Shown here: piece after piece, positions 18,787 through 27,033 of the stretch
How positions within the stretch are numbered: the first letter of the stretch is position 1
Layout: each line of letters begins with the position of its first letter
Assembly: GCA_030758115.1 (NCBI GenBank)
Contig: JANREX010000039.1
Span: 1 to 64,000, forward strand
Direction: 5' to 3'
Length of the DNA stretch: 64,000 bases
Origin: Paracoccaceae bacterium
GTDB taxonomy: Bacteria > Pseudomonadota > Alphaproteobacteria > Rhodobacterales > Rhodobacteraceae
The notes under the pieces: model-generated
Database searches by the model: none
Told to the model about the DNA's origin: nothing
What the model saw: the letters and a program-made list of their open reading frames with translations, nothing else
Program-made: the position numbers and the translations under genes

Positions 18787-20658
18787 GTGCCTGATCAATT
18801 CATGCCGGATCTGCACACCCCTCCTGATTCCCTGCTCAACGCCCTGTCCGAGGCTGCGTTGCTGATTGACCTGGCCGGGGACCGCACGGTCGCCGCCAAC
18901 AGCCGCGCCCGCCACCTGCTGGACCTGCCGCAGGATCTGAGCACGAATTTTTCCCCGCTGGTCGGTGCGACGCTGCCGCAATTCATCGTCCTGGTGGACG
19001 AAATCGCACATCGCGGCGAAGCCTGGAGCCGCGATATCACCCTGGCCACGGCAGGCGGCACACCCCTGCGCTGCGAGATCCGGGGCCGCCTTCTGGAAGA
19101 CAACCCCTCTCTGCTGCTGCTGACCGTTCTGGACCTGGACGAGATGGAGCGGCATGACCGCATCGCCGAAGCGGCCGAATTGCACCGTTCGGGCCTGCTG
19201 GAATGGCGGCGGGCGCAGGGTTTCTTTTCCGAACTGGAACGGCAGAACCAGTTGATCCTGAACGCTGCGGGCGAGGGCATCTACGGGGTCAATGCAGATG
19301 GCAAGACCACGTTCCTGAACCGGGCCGCGCAGGAAATGCTGGGCTGGACCGCAGAGGACCTGCTGGGTCAGGACATCCATTCGGTGATCCACCATCATCA
19401 CCTGGATGGCGAGGTCTATCATTCCCATGACTGTCCGATCTACCAATCCTTCCGCTTTGAACAGGTCGCCCGGATCGAGGATGAGGTGTTCTGGCGCAAG
19501 GACGGCAAGCCGATCCGCGTCGAATATGTCTCGACCCCGATCTATGACCAGAAGGTGCTGGCAGGGGCCGTGGTGATCTTCCGCGACATCACCGAGCGCA
19601 AGGAGAACGAGCGCAAGCTGCGCGAGGCGATGGAAGAGGTCGCAGCCCTGCGCGACAGGCTGGAACAGGAAAACGCCTATCTGCAAGAGGCGATCACATC
19701 GGAGCGCGCGCATCACGACATCATCGGCCGCTCGCCCGCGATCCGCCAGCTTGTCACCAAGATCGGGCTGGTCGCGCAGACCGATGCCACCGTCCTGATC
19801 ACCGGCGAGGCCGGGACCGGCAAGGCGCTGGTGGCCACGGCCATTCACAGCGACAGCCCGCGCCGTCGCCGCCCCTTGATCCATTTCAAATGCGGATCGG
19901 TGACCGCCGACGCGACCGAGGCCGAACTTTTCGGGCAGATGCGCGGAGCGTTTCCCGGCGCCTTGCGCGACAAGCCCGGCAAGCTGGAACTGGCCCATGG
20001 CGGCACATTGTTCCTTGATGATGTCTCTGAATTGCCGCTGGAACAGCAGGGTCGTTTGCTGCACGCGCTGCAGGCCGGCGAGGTGTCGCGCCTGGGCGAT
20101 ACGCGCGTGCGCCAGATCGACATCCGCGTGATCGCCGCCACCACCAAGAACCTGGAACATGAGGTCGCCGCCGGGCGCATGCGCGAGGATCTGTGGCTGT
20201 TCCTGAACGTCTTTCCGATCACCTGCACACCCTTGCGTGATCGCCCCGAAGACATCCCCGAACTGGCGGTGCATCTGCTGGACATCGCCTGCAAAAGGAT
20301 GAACCGGCCCCGCACGGTGATCACCGAACGCACCATGGAACGGCTGTGCGCCTATCGCTGGCCCGGCAATGTGCGCGAATTGCGCAATGTCATCGAACGG
20401 GCGGCGATCCTGTCGACCGGCGGCAAGCTGATGGTCGAATTGGGCCATGAGGCCCCTGCCCGCACGCCCGCGCCGCAGGCCATCCGCACCGAGGCCGAGA
20501 TTCAGCAGACGATCCGCGACAATCTGGTCGCCTGCCTGCGCGAGACGAAGGGCAAGGTCTCAGGCCCGGATGGCGCCGCGGCCCTTCTGGGCGTGCAACC
20601 CACGACGCTTTATTCCCGCATCCGGTCCATGAACATCACCGCGCAGGATTACGCCTGA
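18787..20658 (+). CDS. PAS-containing AAA+ transcriptional regulator (NtrC-type) with altered GAFTGA loop
   Basis: 623 residues from a GTG at 18787; ATG at 18802 is the other option, and neither has a strong binding site. Order: an N-terminal degenerate PAS-like segment (15–120), a PAS domain (about 152–270, with HHHHLDGEVYHSHDCPIY), a coiled coil (270–305), an AAA+ domain (about 310–545), and a Fis-type helix-turn-helix (580–617). Walker A is GEAGTGKA (340–347) and Walker B is TLFLDDVSEL. The sigma-54 contact loop, GAFTGA in active enhancer-binding proteins, reads GAFPGA (387–392). It is divergent from the cyanate operon and probably controls it, sensing its signal through the PAS domain. 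Whether it works with sigma-54 is open. Confidence 0.8.
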   Translation: MPDQFMPDLHTPPDSLLNALSEAALLIDLAGDRTVAANSRARHLLDLPQDLSTNFSPLVGATLPQFIVLVDEIAHRGEAWSRDITLATAGGTPLRCEIRGRLLEDNPSLLLLTVLDLDEMERHDRIAEAAELHRSGLLEWRRAQGFFSELERQNQLILNAAGEGIYGVNADGKTTFLNRAAQEMLGWTAEDLLGQDIHSVIHHHHLDGEVYHSHDCPIYQSFRFEQVARIEDEVFWRKDGKPIRVEYVSTPIYDQKVLAGAVVIFRDITERKENERKLREAMEEVAALRDRLEQENAYLQEAITSERAHHDIIGRSPAIRQLVTKIGLVAQTDATVLITGEAGTGKALVATAIHSDSPRRRRPLIHFKCGSVTADATEAELFGQMRGAFPGALRDKPGKLELAHGGTLFLDDVSELPLEQQGRLLHALQAGEVSRLGDTRVRQIDIRVIAATTKNLEHEVAAGRMREDLWLFLNVFPITCTPLRDRPEDIPELAVHLLDIACKRMNRPRTVITERTMERLCAYRWPGNVRELRNVIERAAILSTGGKLMVELGHEAPARTPAPQAIRTEAEIQQTIRDNLVACLRETKGKVSGPDGAAALLGVQPTTLYSRIRSMNITAQDYA

Positions 20659-20893
20659 GCCCGCGACACCAGACAGGCGGTCGCCACAGGCAGATCGCCC
20701 GCGATTCCCCTGATTGACCGTCATTGCTTCGCAGCTTTTCTAAAAATGACGAAGAACCTTTCTCAATCTGACTATATTTCCGCGCTTTCTTCGAAAAGAA
20801 TGTGGTTTCGGCGTGACAATCGCCAGAACATTTCCAGCAGCCTGCCTATGATGCCGCGCAATCTGACATCTGCTCCACCGGAAGGGTTCTGGC

Positions 20894-22198
20894 ATGAAAA
20901 TCGTGGTTCTTGGCTCTGGCGTCATCGGGGTGACCTCTGCGTGGTATCTGGCCCAGGCCGGGCACGAGGTGACGGTGATCGACCGCCAGCCCGCCGCCGC
21001 GCTGGAAACCTCTTTCGCCAATGCAGGCGAAATCAGCCCCGGCTATTCCTCGCCCTGGGCGGCCCCCGGCATCCCGGTCAAGGCGCTGAAGTGGATGTTC
21101 ATGGAACATGCCCCCCTGATCATCCAGCCCAAGATGGACCTGACCAAGCTGCGCTGGATGGCGCAGATGCTGGGCAATTGCACCAGTGCCGCCTATGCGG
21201 TGAACAAGGCGCGCATGGTGCGGCTGGCCGAATATTCGCGCGACTGCCTGACCGAGCTGCGCCACGAGACCGGCCTGCGTTTTGACGAACGCCAGCAAGG
21301 CACGCTGCAACTGTTCCGCACACAAAAGCAGATGGATGCCGCCGCCAAGGACATCGAGGTTCTGCGCCAGGGTGGCGTGGCCTTCGAAGTGCTGGACCGT
21401 GCCGGCTGCCTTGCCGCCGAACCGGGCCTGCGCGGATCGGCCGACCGGATCGTGGGCGGGCTGCGCCTGCCGGGTGACGAAACCGGCGATTGCTTCAAGT
21501 TCACCCAAGCTCTGGCCGCGAAAGCCGCGGCACTTGGCGTGACCTTCCGGCATGGCGTCTCGATTGATCGGCTGAACATGGAAGGCGGGCGCATCCTGTC
21601 CGTCAGCACCTCGCAAGGCGATGTGACGGCCGACAGCTTCGTTCTGGCACTTGGCAGCTATTCGCCCAAGCTGGTCGCACCGCTGGGCCTTCGCCTGCCG
21701 GTCTACCCGGTCAAAGGCTATTCGATCACGATGCCCATTGTCGACGAGGCCCGTGCGCCCGTATCGACCGTCATGGACGAAACCCACAAGATCGCGATCA
21801 CCCGGCTGGGCGATCGCATCCGTGTGGGCGGCATGGCGGAACTGGCGGGCTTCGACCTGTCGCTGCATGACAAGCGCAAGCGCACGCTGCTGCATTCGGT
21901 CGAGGATCTGTTCGGCGGTGCCGGCGACACGCGCCAGACGCAGTTCTGGACCGGCCTGCGCCCGATGACGCCCGATGGAACGCCGGTCGTGGGCAAGACC
22001 TCGGTGGCGAACCTGTTCATGAACACCGGCCACGGCACGCTGGGATGGACGATGGCAGCCGGTTCGGGGCGGGTCCTGGCCGATATCGTGTCAGGCCGGG
22101 CCACGCAGATCGACAGCAGCGATCTGGGCTTTGACCGCTACACCCGCAAAGGGCTAGGCGGCGCCCTGTCGGGCAGCATGAGGCCCGCAACCGCCTGA
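20894..22198 (+). CDS. dadA: D-amino acid dehydrogenase small subunit-type flavoprotein
   Basis: 434 residues of the DAO/DadA family. The FAD-binding motif [21 protein letters not shown] starts at residue 5. The DadA-type [20 protein letters not shown] follows, and the C-terminal FAD contact [14 protein letters not shown] is present. The enzyme oxidises D-amino acids, chiefly D-alanine, to 2-oxoacids at the membrane, passing electrons to the respiratory chain. The ATG at 20894 is preceded by GGAAGG. The upstream region contains TTCTT/AAGAA (20787–20800), a possible operator of unknown owner. No alanine racemase gene is beside it. Confidence 0.93.
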   Translation: MKIVVLGSGVIGVTSAWYLAQAGHEVTVIDRQPAAALETSFANAGEISPGYSSPWAAPGIPVKALKWMFMEHAPLIIQPKMDLTKLRWMAQMLGNCTSAAYAVNKARMVRLAEYSRDCLTELRHETGLRFDERQQGTLQLFRTQKQMDAAAKDIEVLRQGGVAFEVLDRAGCLAAEPGLRGSADRIVGGLRLPGDETGDCFKFTQALAAKAAALGVTFRHGVSIDRLNMEGGRILSVSTSQGDVTADSFVLALGSYSPKLVAPLGLRLPVYPVKGYSITMPIVDEARAPVSTVMDETHKIAITRLGDRIRVGGMAELAGFDLSLHDKRKRTLLHSVEDLFGGAGDTRQTQFWTGLRPMTPDGTPVVGKTSVANLFMNTGHGTLGWTMAAGSGRVLADIVSGRATQIDSSDLGFDRYTRKGLGGALSGSMRPATA

Positions 22199-22327
22199 AG
22201 ACCATCAGGGGCAGCGCGCGGGCCTGACAGCGCGACCATCACCTTGGGCGATGGCGCAACGGTCTGCCAGAAGACTGGGCGCTATTCGGGATCAATTGCA
22301 CGTTAAAGGTGTTATTGTTACTGAATT

Positions 22328-22356
22328 TGATCCGATGTGATCGCGCTTCCGTAATT
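22328..22356 (+). promoter_or_regulatory. Candidate RpoE (ECF sigma) promoter of the fasciclin gene
   Basis: TGATCC (22328–22333), an exact 18-base spacer, then TAATT (22352–22356). Rhodobacter RpoE/ChrR promoters, induced by singlet oxygen, have TGATCC at -35 with about 18 bases to a TAA-containing -10. A start near 22363 would leave a leader of roughly 40 bases before the ATG at 22406. As I recall, a fasciclin gene belongs to the RpoE regulon of Rhodobacter sphaeroides, which agrees. Confidence 0.55.
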
Positions 22357-22405
22357 GATTATCATCGTTTGAACACAACGGTGTTTAATCATCTGGGAGA
22401 AGACA

Positions 22406-22918
22406 ATGAATTTTACAATGAAATCAGCCAATCGCCGTTCCATCCTCAAAGGCGGCGCTGCGCTGGCCTTTGCCGCAACACTTGCCGCCTGCGCCCCCAT
22501 GGCGTCCGAGCCTGATGTCGTCGACATCCTGGCCAGCAACGACCAGTTCAGCACGCTTGTTGCGGCTGTCGGCGCGGCCGGCCTTGCCGAGACCCTGAAG
22601 GGCGATGGCCCCTTCACCGTGTTCGCCCCGACCAACGCTGCCTTTGCCGCCCTGCCAGCCGGCACCGTCGAAAGCCTGTTGCTGCCTGAAAACAAGGACA
22701 AACTGGTCTCGATCCTGACCTATCACGTGGTGCCCGGCGCCGTGACCTCGGATCAACTGGCCGGCCAGCGCCTGGACGTCGAGACCGTGCAGGGCCAGAC
22801 CGTGCATATCAACGCCACCGATGGTGTGCGCGTGAACAAGGCCAATGTCACGCAGGCCGACATCATCGGCGCGAACGGCGTGATCCACCGCATCGACAGC
22901 GTGCTTCTGCCGAAATAA
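22406..22918 (+). CDS. Fasciclin (FAS1) domain lipoprotein
   Basis: 170 residues with one FAS1 domain (about 38–168). Its H1 and H2 motifs appear as FTVFAPTNAAFAALP and the YHVVPG/NGVIHRIDSVLLP region. The leader combines a twin arginine (NRRSILKGG, R10–R11) with a lipobox-like LAAC (C29), so the protein may leave by Tat and then be lipid-anchored. FAS1 proteins are cell-surface or periplasmic adhesion-type proteins of uncertain job in bacteria. GGGAGAAG precedes the ATG. A candidate RpoE promoter lies upstream and a perfect terminator directly after, so it is a single-gene unit, probably stress-induced. Confidence 0.92.
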   Translation: MNFTMKSANRRSILKGGAALAFAATLAACAPMASEPDVVDILASNDQFSTLVAAVGAAGLAETLKGDGPFTVFAPTNAAFAALPAGTVESLLLPENKDKLVSILTYHVVPGAVTSDQLAGQRLDVETVQGQTVHINATDGVRVNKANVTQADIIGANGVIHRIDSVLLPK

Positions 22919-22945
22919 ACCGTCTGGCACATGTTTCGCGAAACG

Positions 22946-22977
22946 CGGGGGGCAGGCAGGACCTGCCCCCCGTTTTT
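22946..22977 (+). terminator. Rho-independent terminator after the fasciclin gene
   Basis: An 11-bp perfect stem CGGGGGGCAGG/CCTGCCCCCCG with a 5-base loop (22946–22972) is followed by TTTTT (22973–22977). Confidence 0.92.
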
Positions 22978-23191
22978 CCATCCATTCCGCTTCATTAGTA
23001 AACAATCTTTGCGTGTTTTTACGCCATATTCACGCTTCCAATGCCGTGTTTGATCGCGCCGGGGTTTTCAAGACAGTTCAATATGGGTAACCAAAACTCT
23101 GGGTCCGACCTGCCCGCGCCTGCCCAGCCAGGCCTGTAACCAATGCCCTCTGTGTAAAGCCGGGTCTGTCAAAGCGACAAACGGAGAGCGG

Positions 23192-24802
23192 ATGTCAGAA
23201 CGATCAAGACCGATGGCGGGCGTTTTCCAGAACCGCGGCGCGATCATCTGTGCCGTGATGATCCTCCAGTTGATCGCGCTTGTCGTGGTGCATCAGTTCT
23301 TCGTGACCTTCGACTGCGGCGAGACCGCGGATTTCCGGACATGCCAGTTCCTGCAAAGCCTGGTCGCCCGCTCGCTGGTGATGGTCGCGGCCTTCGGCGT
23401 GCTTGTCTGGGCGCGCCCCGCGATCTTTCGCGATTTCGTGCGGTCTGCCGCAACGGCATCAGGCGGGCCATGGATGTGGGTGCATCTGACAGGTGTGGCA
23501 CTGCTGTGGCTTCCGCTGCTGCTGGCCGGGCCTGACGGGCTGGTGGCGTTCTTCCACAGGGCGTCATGGTTCTGGGGGGCCGGTGCGGTTCTGGCCTCGC
23601 TTGGCGGGGCCTTGTGGATCGCACCCGGTGCGGCATGGGCGAAGATGCTGCGCAACGAACGCTTCATGCCGTTGATCGTCCTGATACTGGCCGCACTGGT
23701 TCCGGACCTGGCGGACGAACTGCTGCCGCTGTGGGATTGGCAGGCCATCACGACGGCGACCTTCGCCGCCGTTTACTGGCTGCTGTCGGTTTTCAGCAAT
23801 CAGACATTTGCCGATCCTGCGGCCTATATCATCGGTGTCGACAGTTTCGCCGTGCATATCGCGCGCCAGTGTTCCGGGATCGAGGGGGTCGCGCTGGTCA
23901 CGGCCTTTGTCTGCCTCTATGCGCTCATGTTTCGCAAGGATATACGCTTTCCGCATTACTGGCTTGTGGTGCTGCCGGTGGCCATCCTGCTCAGTCTGCT
24001 GCTGAATATCGTGCGGATCGCCGTCCTTGTCCTGATCGGCGCGCGGATATCGCCCGAACTGGCCGTGAACGGGTTTCACAGCTACGCGGGCTGGTTGTTC
24101 TTCACCCTTCTGGCCCTTGGCATCGTCTACGGGCTGCAAAAGGTCCGCTGGCTGCATCGCGACCCCACGCTTCTGGACCGGGCCGCACCGCTACAGGGCG
24201 ATCCGGTGGCCGCGCAGATCCTGCCATTCGTCGTATTCATGCTGTCCAGCGTGATTGCCCAGGCTCTGTTCCCGCATCCCGCACTGGGTTATCCACTGGT
24301 CGCCATCGCCCTGGCGGGGGCGGCCTGGTATTTCCGCGACCAGTTGCGCGCCATGAGCTGGCAGTTGGACCTGGTGGGCATCAGCGCCGGCGCGCTTGTG
24401 GGTCTGGCCTGGGTCTTGCTGGCCGACACATCGGGCGAAAGCGATGCGCTGACCGAAGCATTGGCCGGGCTGAGCCCGCTTGTGCTGACGATCTGGGTGA
24501 TCGCGCGGCTGGCGGGCACGGTCCTTCTGGTCCCTTTGGTCGAAGAGATGTTCTTTCGCGGCTACGTGCTGCAGCGGATCGACCGGGGCGGCATGATGCT
24601 GCGCCTTGTGGCGATCCTGGTGTCGTCGGTGCTGTTTGCGGCGCTGCACGGGCGCTGGGTCGCGGCTGGCATGGCCGGACTGGTCTTTGCATTGGTCATG
24701 CTGCGGCGGGGCAAGGTCGGTGATGCGGTGCAATCGCATCTGGCCGCCAACCTGGTGGTCGCCCTCTGGGCGCTGGCGCAGTTCGATTTCGCACTGATCT
24801 GA
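23192..24802 (+). CDS. xrtE: Exosortase E fused to a CPBP-type membrane protease (VPEID-CTERM system)
   Basis: 536 residues, almost entirely membrane-embedded. The N-terminal part (about 15–320) is an exosortase with the catalytic cysteine in RQCSGIEG (C227), arginine in LLNIVR (R275) and histidine in GFHSYAG (H297). The C-terminal part (about 340–530) is a CAAX/CPBP protease-like domain with EEMFFR (E451, E452, R456), H486 in AALHGRW and HLAAN (H516, N520). This fusion defines exosortase E of the VPEID-CTERM system. It should cut substrates at the VPEID signal and perhaps transfer them to the cell surface. ATG at 23192 follows ACGGAGAG. The only visible substrate gene is convergent, 112 bases away. 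Confidence 0.93.
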   Translation: MSERSRPMAGVFQNRGAIICAVMILQLIALVVVHQFFVTFDCGETADFRTCQFLQSLVARSLVMVAAFGVLVWARPAIFRDFVRSAATASGGPWMWVHLTGVALLWLPLLLAGPDGLVAFFHRASWFWGAGAVLASLGGALWIAPGAAWAKMLRNERFMPLIVLILAALVPDLADELLPLWDWQAITTATFAAVYWLLSVFSNQTFADPAAYIIGVDSFAVHIARQCSGIEGVALVTAFVCLYALMFRKDIRFPHYWLVVLPVAILLSLLLNIVRIAVLVLIGARISPELAVNGFHSYAGWLFFTLLALGIVYGLQKVRWLHRDPTLLDRAAPLQGDPVAAQILPFVVFMLSSVIAQALFPHPALGYPLVAIALAGAAWYFRDQLRAMSWQLDLVGISAGALVGLAWVLLADTSGESDALTEALAGLSPLVLTIWVIARLAGTVLLVPLVEEMFFRGYVLQRIDRGGMMLRLVAILVSSVLFAALHGRWVAAGMAGLVFALVMLRRGKVGDAVQSHLAANLVVALWALAQFDFALI

Positions 24803-24850
24803 CCGCTGCAGGGAAACCGAGCCCGAAAAAGATCACGCCAAAAGGCGGCG

Positions 24851-24888
24851 CAAAAAAGGAAGGGCGCAGGGATGACATCCCCGCGCCC
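24851..24888 (-). terminator. Terminator between xrtE and the VPEID-CTERM gene, usable from both sides
   Basis: The inverted repeat GGGCGC-A-GGGATG/CATCCC-C-GCGCCC (24862–24888) has two 6-bp arms per side with one central mismatch. On the minus strand it is followed by TTCCTTTTTT (24851–24860), and on the plus strand by TTTCATT. It lies 26 bases after the stop of the minus-strand gene and about 60 after the xrtE stop. Confidence 0.8.
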
Positions 24889-24914
24889 TTTCATTATCGC
24901 AAAGTCGCTCTGGC

Positions 24915-25232
24915 TCAGGCGCGCAGGCGACGGTTGCGTTCCCACACGAAAGCAACGACAGCCAGAACGGCTGCAAGAGCCAGCAGGCCGGTCGATGCGT
25001 CGATTTCCGGGACGCTGGTCACGGTGCCGCCACCGGGCACACCTTCGCCAACAGACAAGGGCGTGGTGCCGGACGTGGACAGCGAGCTGGACGACGACGA
25101 GCCGCCGAAGCCCGAAGACGACCCGCCATCGGGACGGCTGGAACGCCCCCCCATGGCCAGCGCCATCGACGCGGTCATTGCGAAGGTTGTAGCAGCAACC
25201 AGAGACGTGGAGATGATTTTTGATCCAATCAC
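24915..25232 (-). CDS. VPEID-CTERM sorting-domain protein, predicted exosortase E substrate
   Basis: 105 residues. It has a signal peptide (1 to about 26, ending MALAMGG), a short low-complexity region rich in Ser and Gly (28–58, including six serines in a row), and a C-terminal tripartite sorting signal: VPEID at 74–78, a hydrophobic helix (about 82–97) and a basic end RNRRLR. It starts with GTG at 25232, with GAGGAA eight bases upstream. The protein should be exported, cut near VPEID by the neighbouring exosortase E and anchored or released. The serine stretch could carry sugars; galE and a glycosyltransferase gene follow on the other side of the promoter region. No enzymatic domain is visible. 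Confidence 0.92.
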   Translation of the reverse strand: MIGSKIISTSLVAATTFAMTASMALAMGGRSSRPDGGSSSGFGGSSSSSSLSTSGTTPLSVGEGVPGGGTVTSVPEIDASTGLLALAAVLAVVAFVWERNRRLRA

Positions 25233-25742
25233 GTTATTCGTTCCTCAACTAAATTTTCCCCCAGGACGGCGCGTGCCGCCATGCTCGAAACATCGCACTC
25301 GGAACAAATACTATTCAAAGTTGACTATACATTCCAAAAGGCGATCAGGGCAATAAAAAACCTTCGTTTCGCCATAATTTTTGGAGCCAATTTCGAAACA
25401 GTATTGTCGGTTTTGCGTAAAATATTGTCAAATTGTGGAGGGTTCGGTGATTACTGACCACAACAGATAGTCCAGATGCGCAGGCCGCCCCCCTCCAACC
25501 GAATCTCCATATCATTAATTCGCCTTTGGATGGAGCACTGCAATCACCTCTTTCGGGGTCCGCCCGCAATGCGGCTGCGACATCGTCAACCGCGGGCATG
25601 GACCACCAGGAAACCACCCTGCCCTGTCCCTTGCGACGGAATCATTTTGACAAGCCCCCTCTAGACCTTGCAATCCGGCGGGGGCACTTGGACTATCATG
25701 CAGAGTGATTTGAGGCCCGTGCCTCGCGAGTGGAGTGATGAG
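25233..25742. other. AT-rich divergent non-coding region between the VPEID-CTERM gene and galE
   Basis: About 510 bases; the first 230 are markedly AT-rich compared with the surroundings. A 90-residue frame on the minus strand (25345–25617) has no binding site or recognisable fold and is taken as chance. TTGACA at 25647–25652 is a possible -35 element for galE, but the matching -10 is weak. The region must hold the promoters of both flanking genes. Confidence 0.5.
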
Positions 25743-26750
25743 ATGACAAAACGTATCCTTTTGGCAGGCGGGGCGGGCTATATCGGGTCGCACACTTACG
25801 TGGCCTTGATCGAGGCCGGATACGATGTCGTCATTCTGGACAATTTCGCGAATGCGTCGCGCCGCGTGCCGGGGGCGCTTGAACAGGTCACCGGCTTGCC
25901 GGTCACGCTGGTCGAAGGCGATGTGCTGGACCGGAACATGCTCGATCGGCTGTTCGCCGAGCATGCCTTTGACGCCGTGATCCATTTTGCGGCACTCAAG
26001 GCCGTAGGCGAAAGCGTCGAGAAACCGCTGGACTATTTCCACTGCAATATCGGCGGGCTGGTCACCCTGATGCAGGCGATGGCCGCCGCCGGTGTCTTCA
26101 CGCTGGTCTTTTCGTCCTCTGCCGCGGTCTATGGCGTGCCCGAGGTCCTGCCCATCCCTGAAACCGCGCCGCGCAGCCACGCGAACCCCTATGGCTACAC
26201 CAAGCTTGTGGGCGAAGAGGTGATCGAGCAGGCGACAGCCTCGGACGCGCGCTGGTCGGTGGGGGTCTTGCGGTATTTCAACCCAGTGGGGGCACATCCT
26301 TCGGGCCTGATCGGCGAGGATCCGACCGACAGGCCCAACAACCTGATGCCCTATGTGGCAAAGGTCGCCGCAGGGGAATTGCCCGAGATCGCTGTTTTCG
26401 GCGACGACTACCCGACGCCCGATGGATCGGGCGTTCGCGATTTCATCCACGTCTGCGACCTGGCACAGGGTCATGTTCTGTCGCTTGAAGCGCTGTTCCG
26501 CGATGGGACGGGCCATGTGGTGAACCTTGGCACAGGGCGGGGCTATTCGGTGCTGGAACTGATCACGGCCTATTCCACGGTCTGCGGGCGCGCACTGCCC
26601 TTCCGCATCGCACCGCGCCGTCCGGGCGATCCTGCGGCCTCATACGCCGATCCGTCGAAGGCGCGCGCGCTCTTGGGCTTCGAGGCGACACGCGACCTTG
26701 AGGACATGTGCGCATCAAGCTGGAACTGGATCCGGAACGGGGCGCGCTGA
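25743..26750 (+). CDS. galE: UDP-glucose 4-epimerase
   Basis: 335 residues, a usual GalE length. The N-terminal NAD-binding motif GGAGYIGSH, the catalytic serine region SSSAAVYG and the YxxxK pair in YGYTK are present, together with the substrate-binding NLMPYVAKVA segment. It interconverts UDP-glucose and UDP-galactose in the cytoplasm for polysaccharide or glycoprotein synthesis. The start at 25743 is chosen for GGAGTGATGAG upstream; the longer frame to 25668 overlaps promoter-like DNA. It is followed, 283 bases on, by a glycosyltransferase gene, and the pair may decorate surface material connected with the exosortase system, though this is only positional. Confidence 0.93.
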   Translation: MTKRILLAGGAGYIGSHTYVALIEAGYDVVILDNFANASRRVPGALEQVTGLPVTLVEGDVLDRNMLDRLFAEHAFDAVIHFAALKAVGESVEKPLDYFHCNIGGLVTLMQAMAAAGVFTLVFSSSAAVYGVPEVLPIPETAPRSHANPYGYTKLVGEEVIEQATASDARWSVGVLRYFNPVGAHPSGLIGEDPTDRPNNLMPYVAKVAAGELPEIAVFGDDYPTPDGSGVRDFIHVCDLAQGHVLSLEALFRDGTGHVVNLGTGRGYSVLELITAYSTVCGRALPFRIAPRRPGDPAASYADPSKARALLGFEATRDLEDMCASSWNWIRNGAR

Positions 26751-27033
26751 TCCGCCAGAGCGCTATCGGTTGCCGCACGTCTTTTCCTGAAGGTCCGTAT
26801 ACCGGGAGGTGAAATCCCTGAAGGGCCGGAAAAGAAAGACCGGGATCTGCACCACACCCAGAAGGTAGGCGCGCACTGGCGCGGGCGAACATGCCTTGTT
26901 GCAGGCCGTCCCGGCCAACTTGCAGGCACCAGGACCAAAGAGGTTGCAGGATGAGCAAGGAACGCTTTAGGTTTCAACCTGCCGAAAAATTTTAGCGATT
27001 ACTTTGAACAGACACGATCAAGGTCAGGTGATA

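Noticed and set aside
25345-25617. 90-residue minus-strand frame in the AT-rich gap upstream of galE
   Set aside because: There is no binding site and no domain, and it lies where two divergent promoters are needed.
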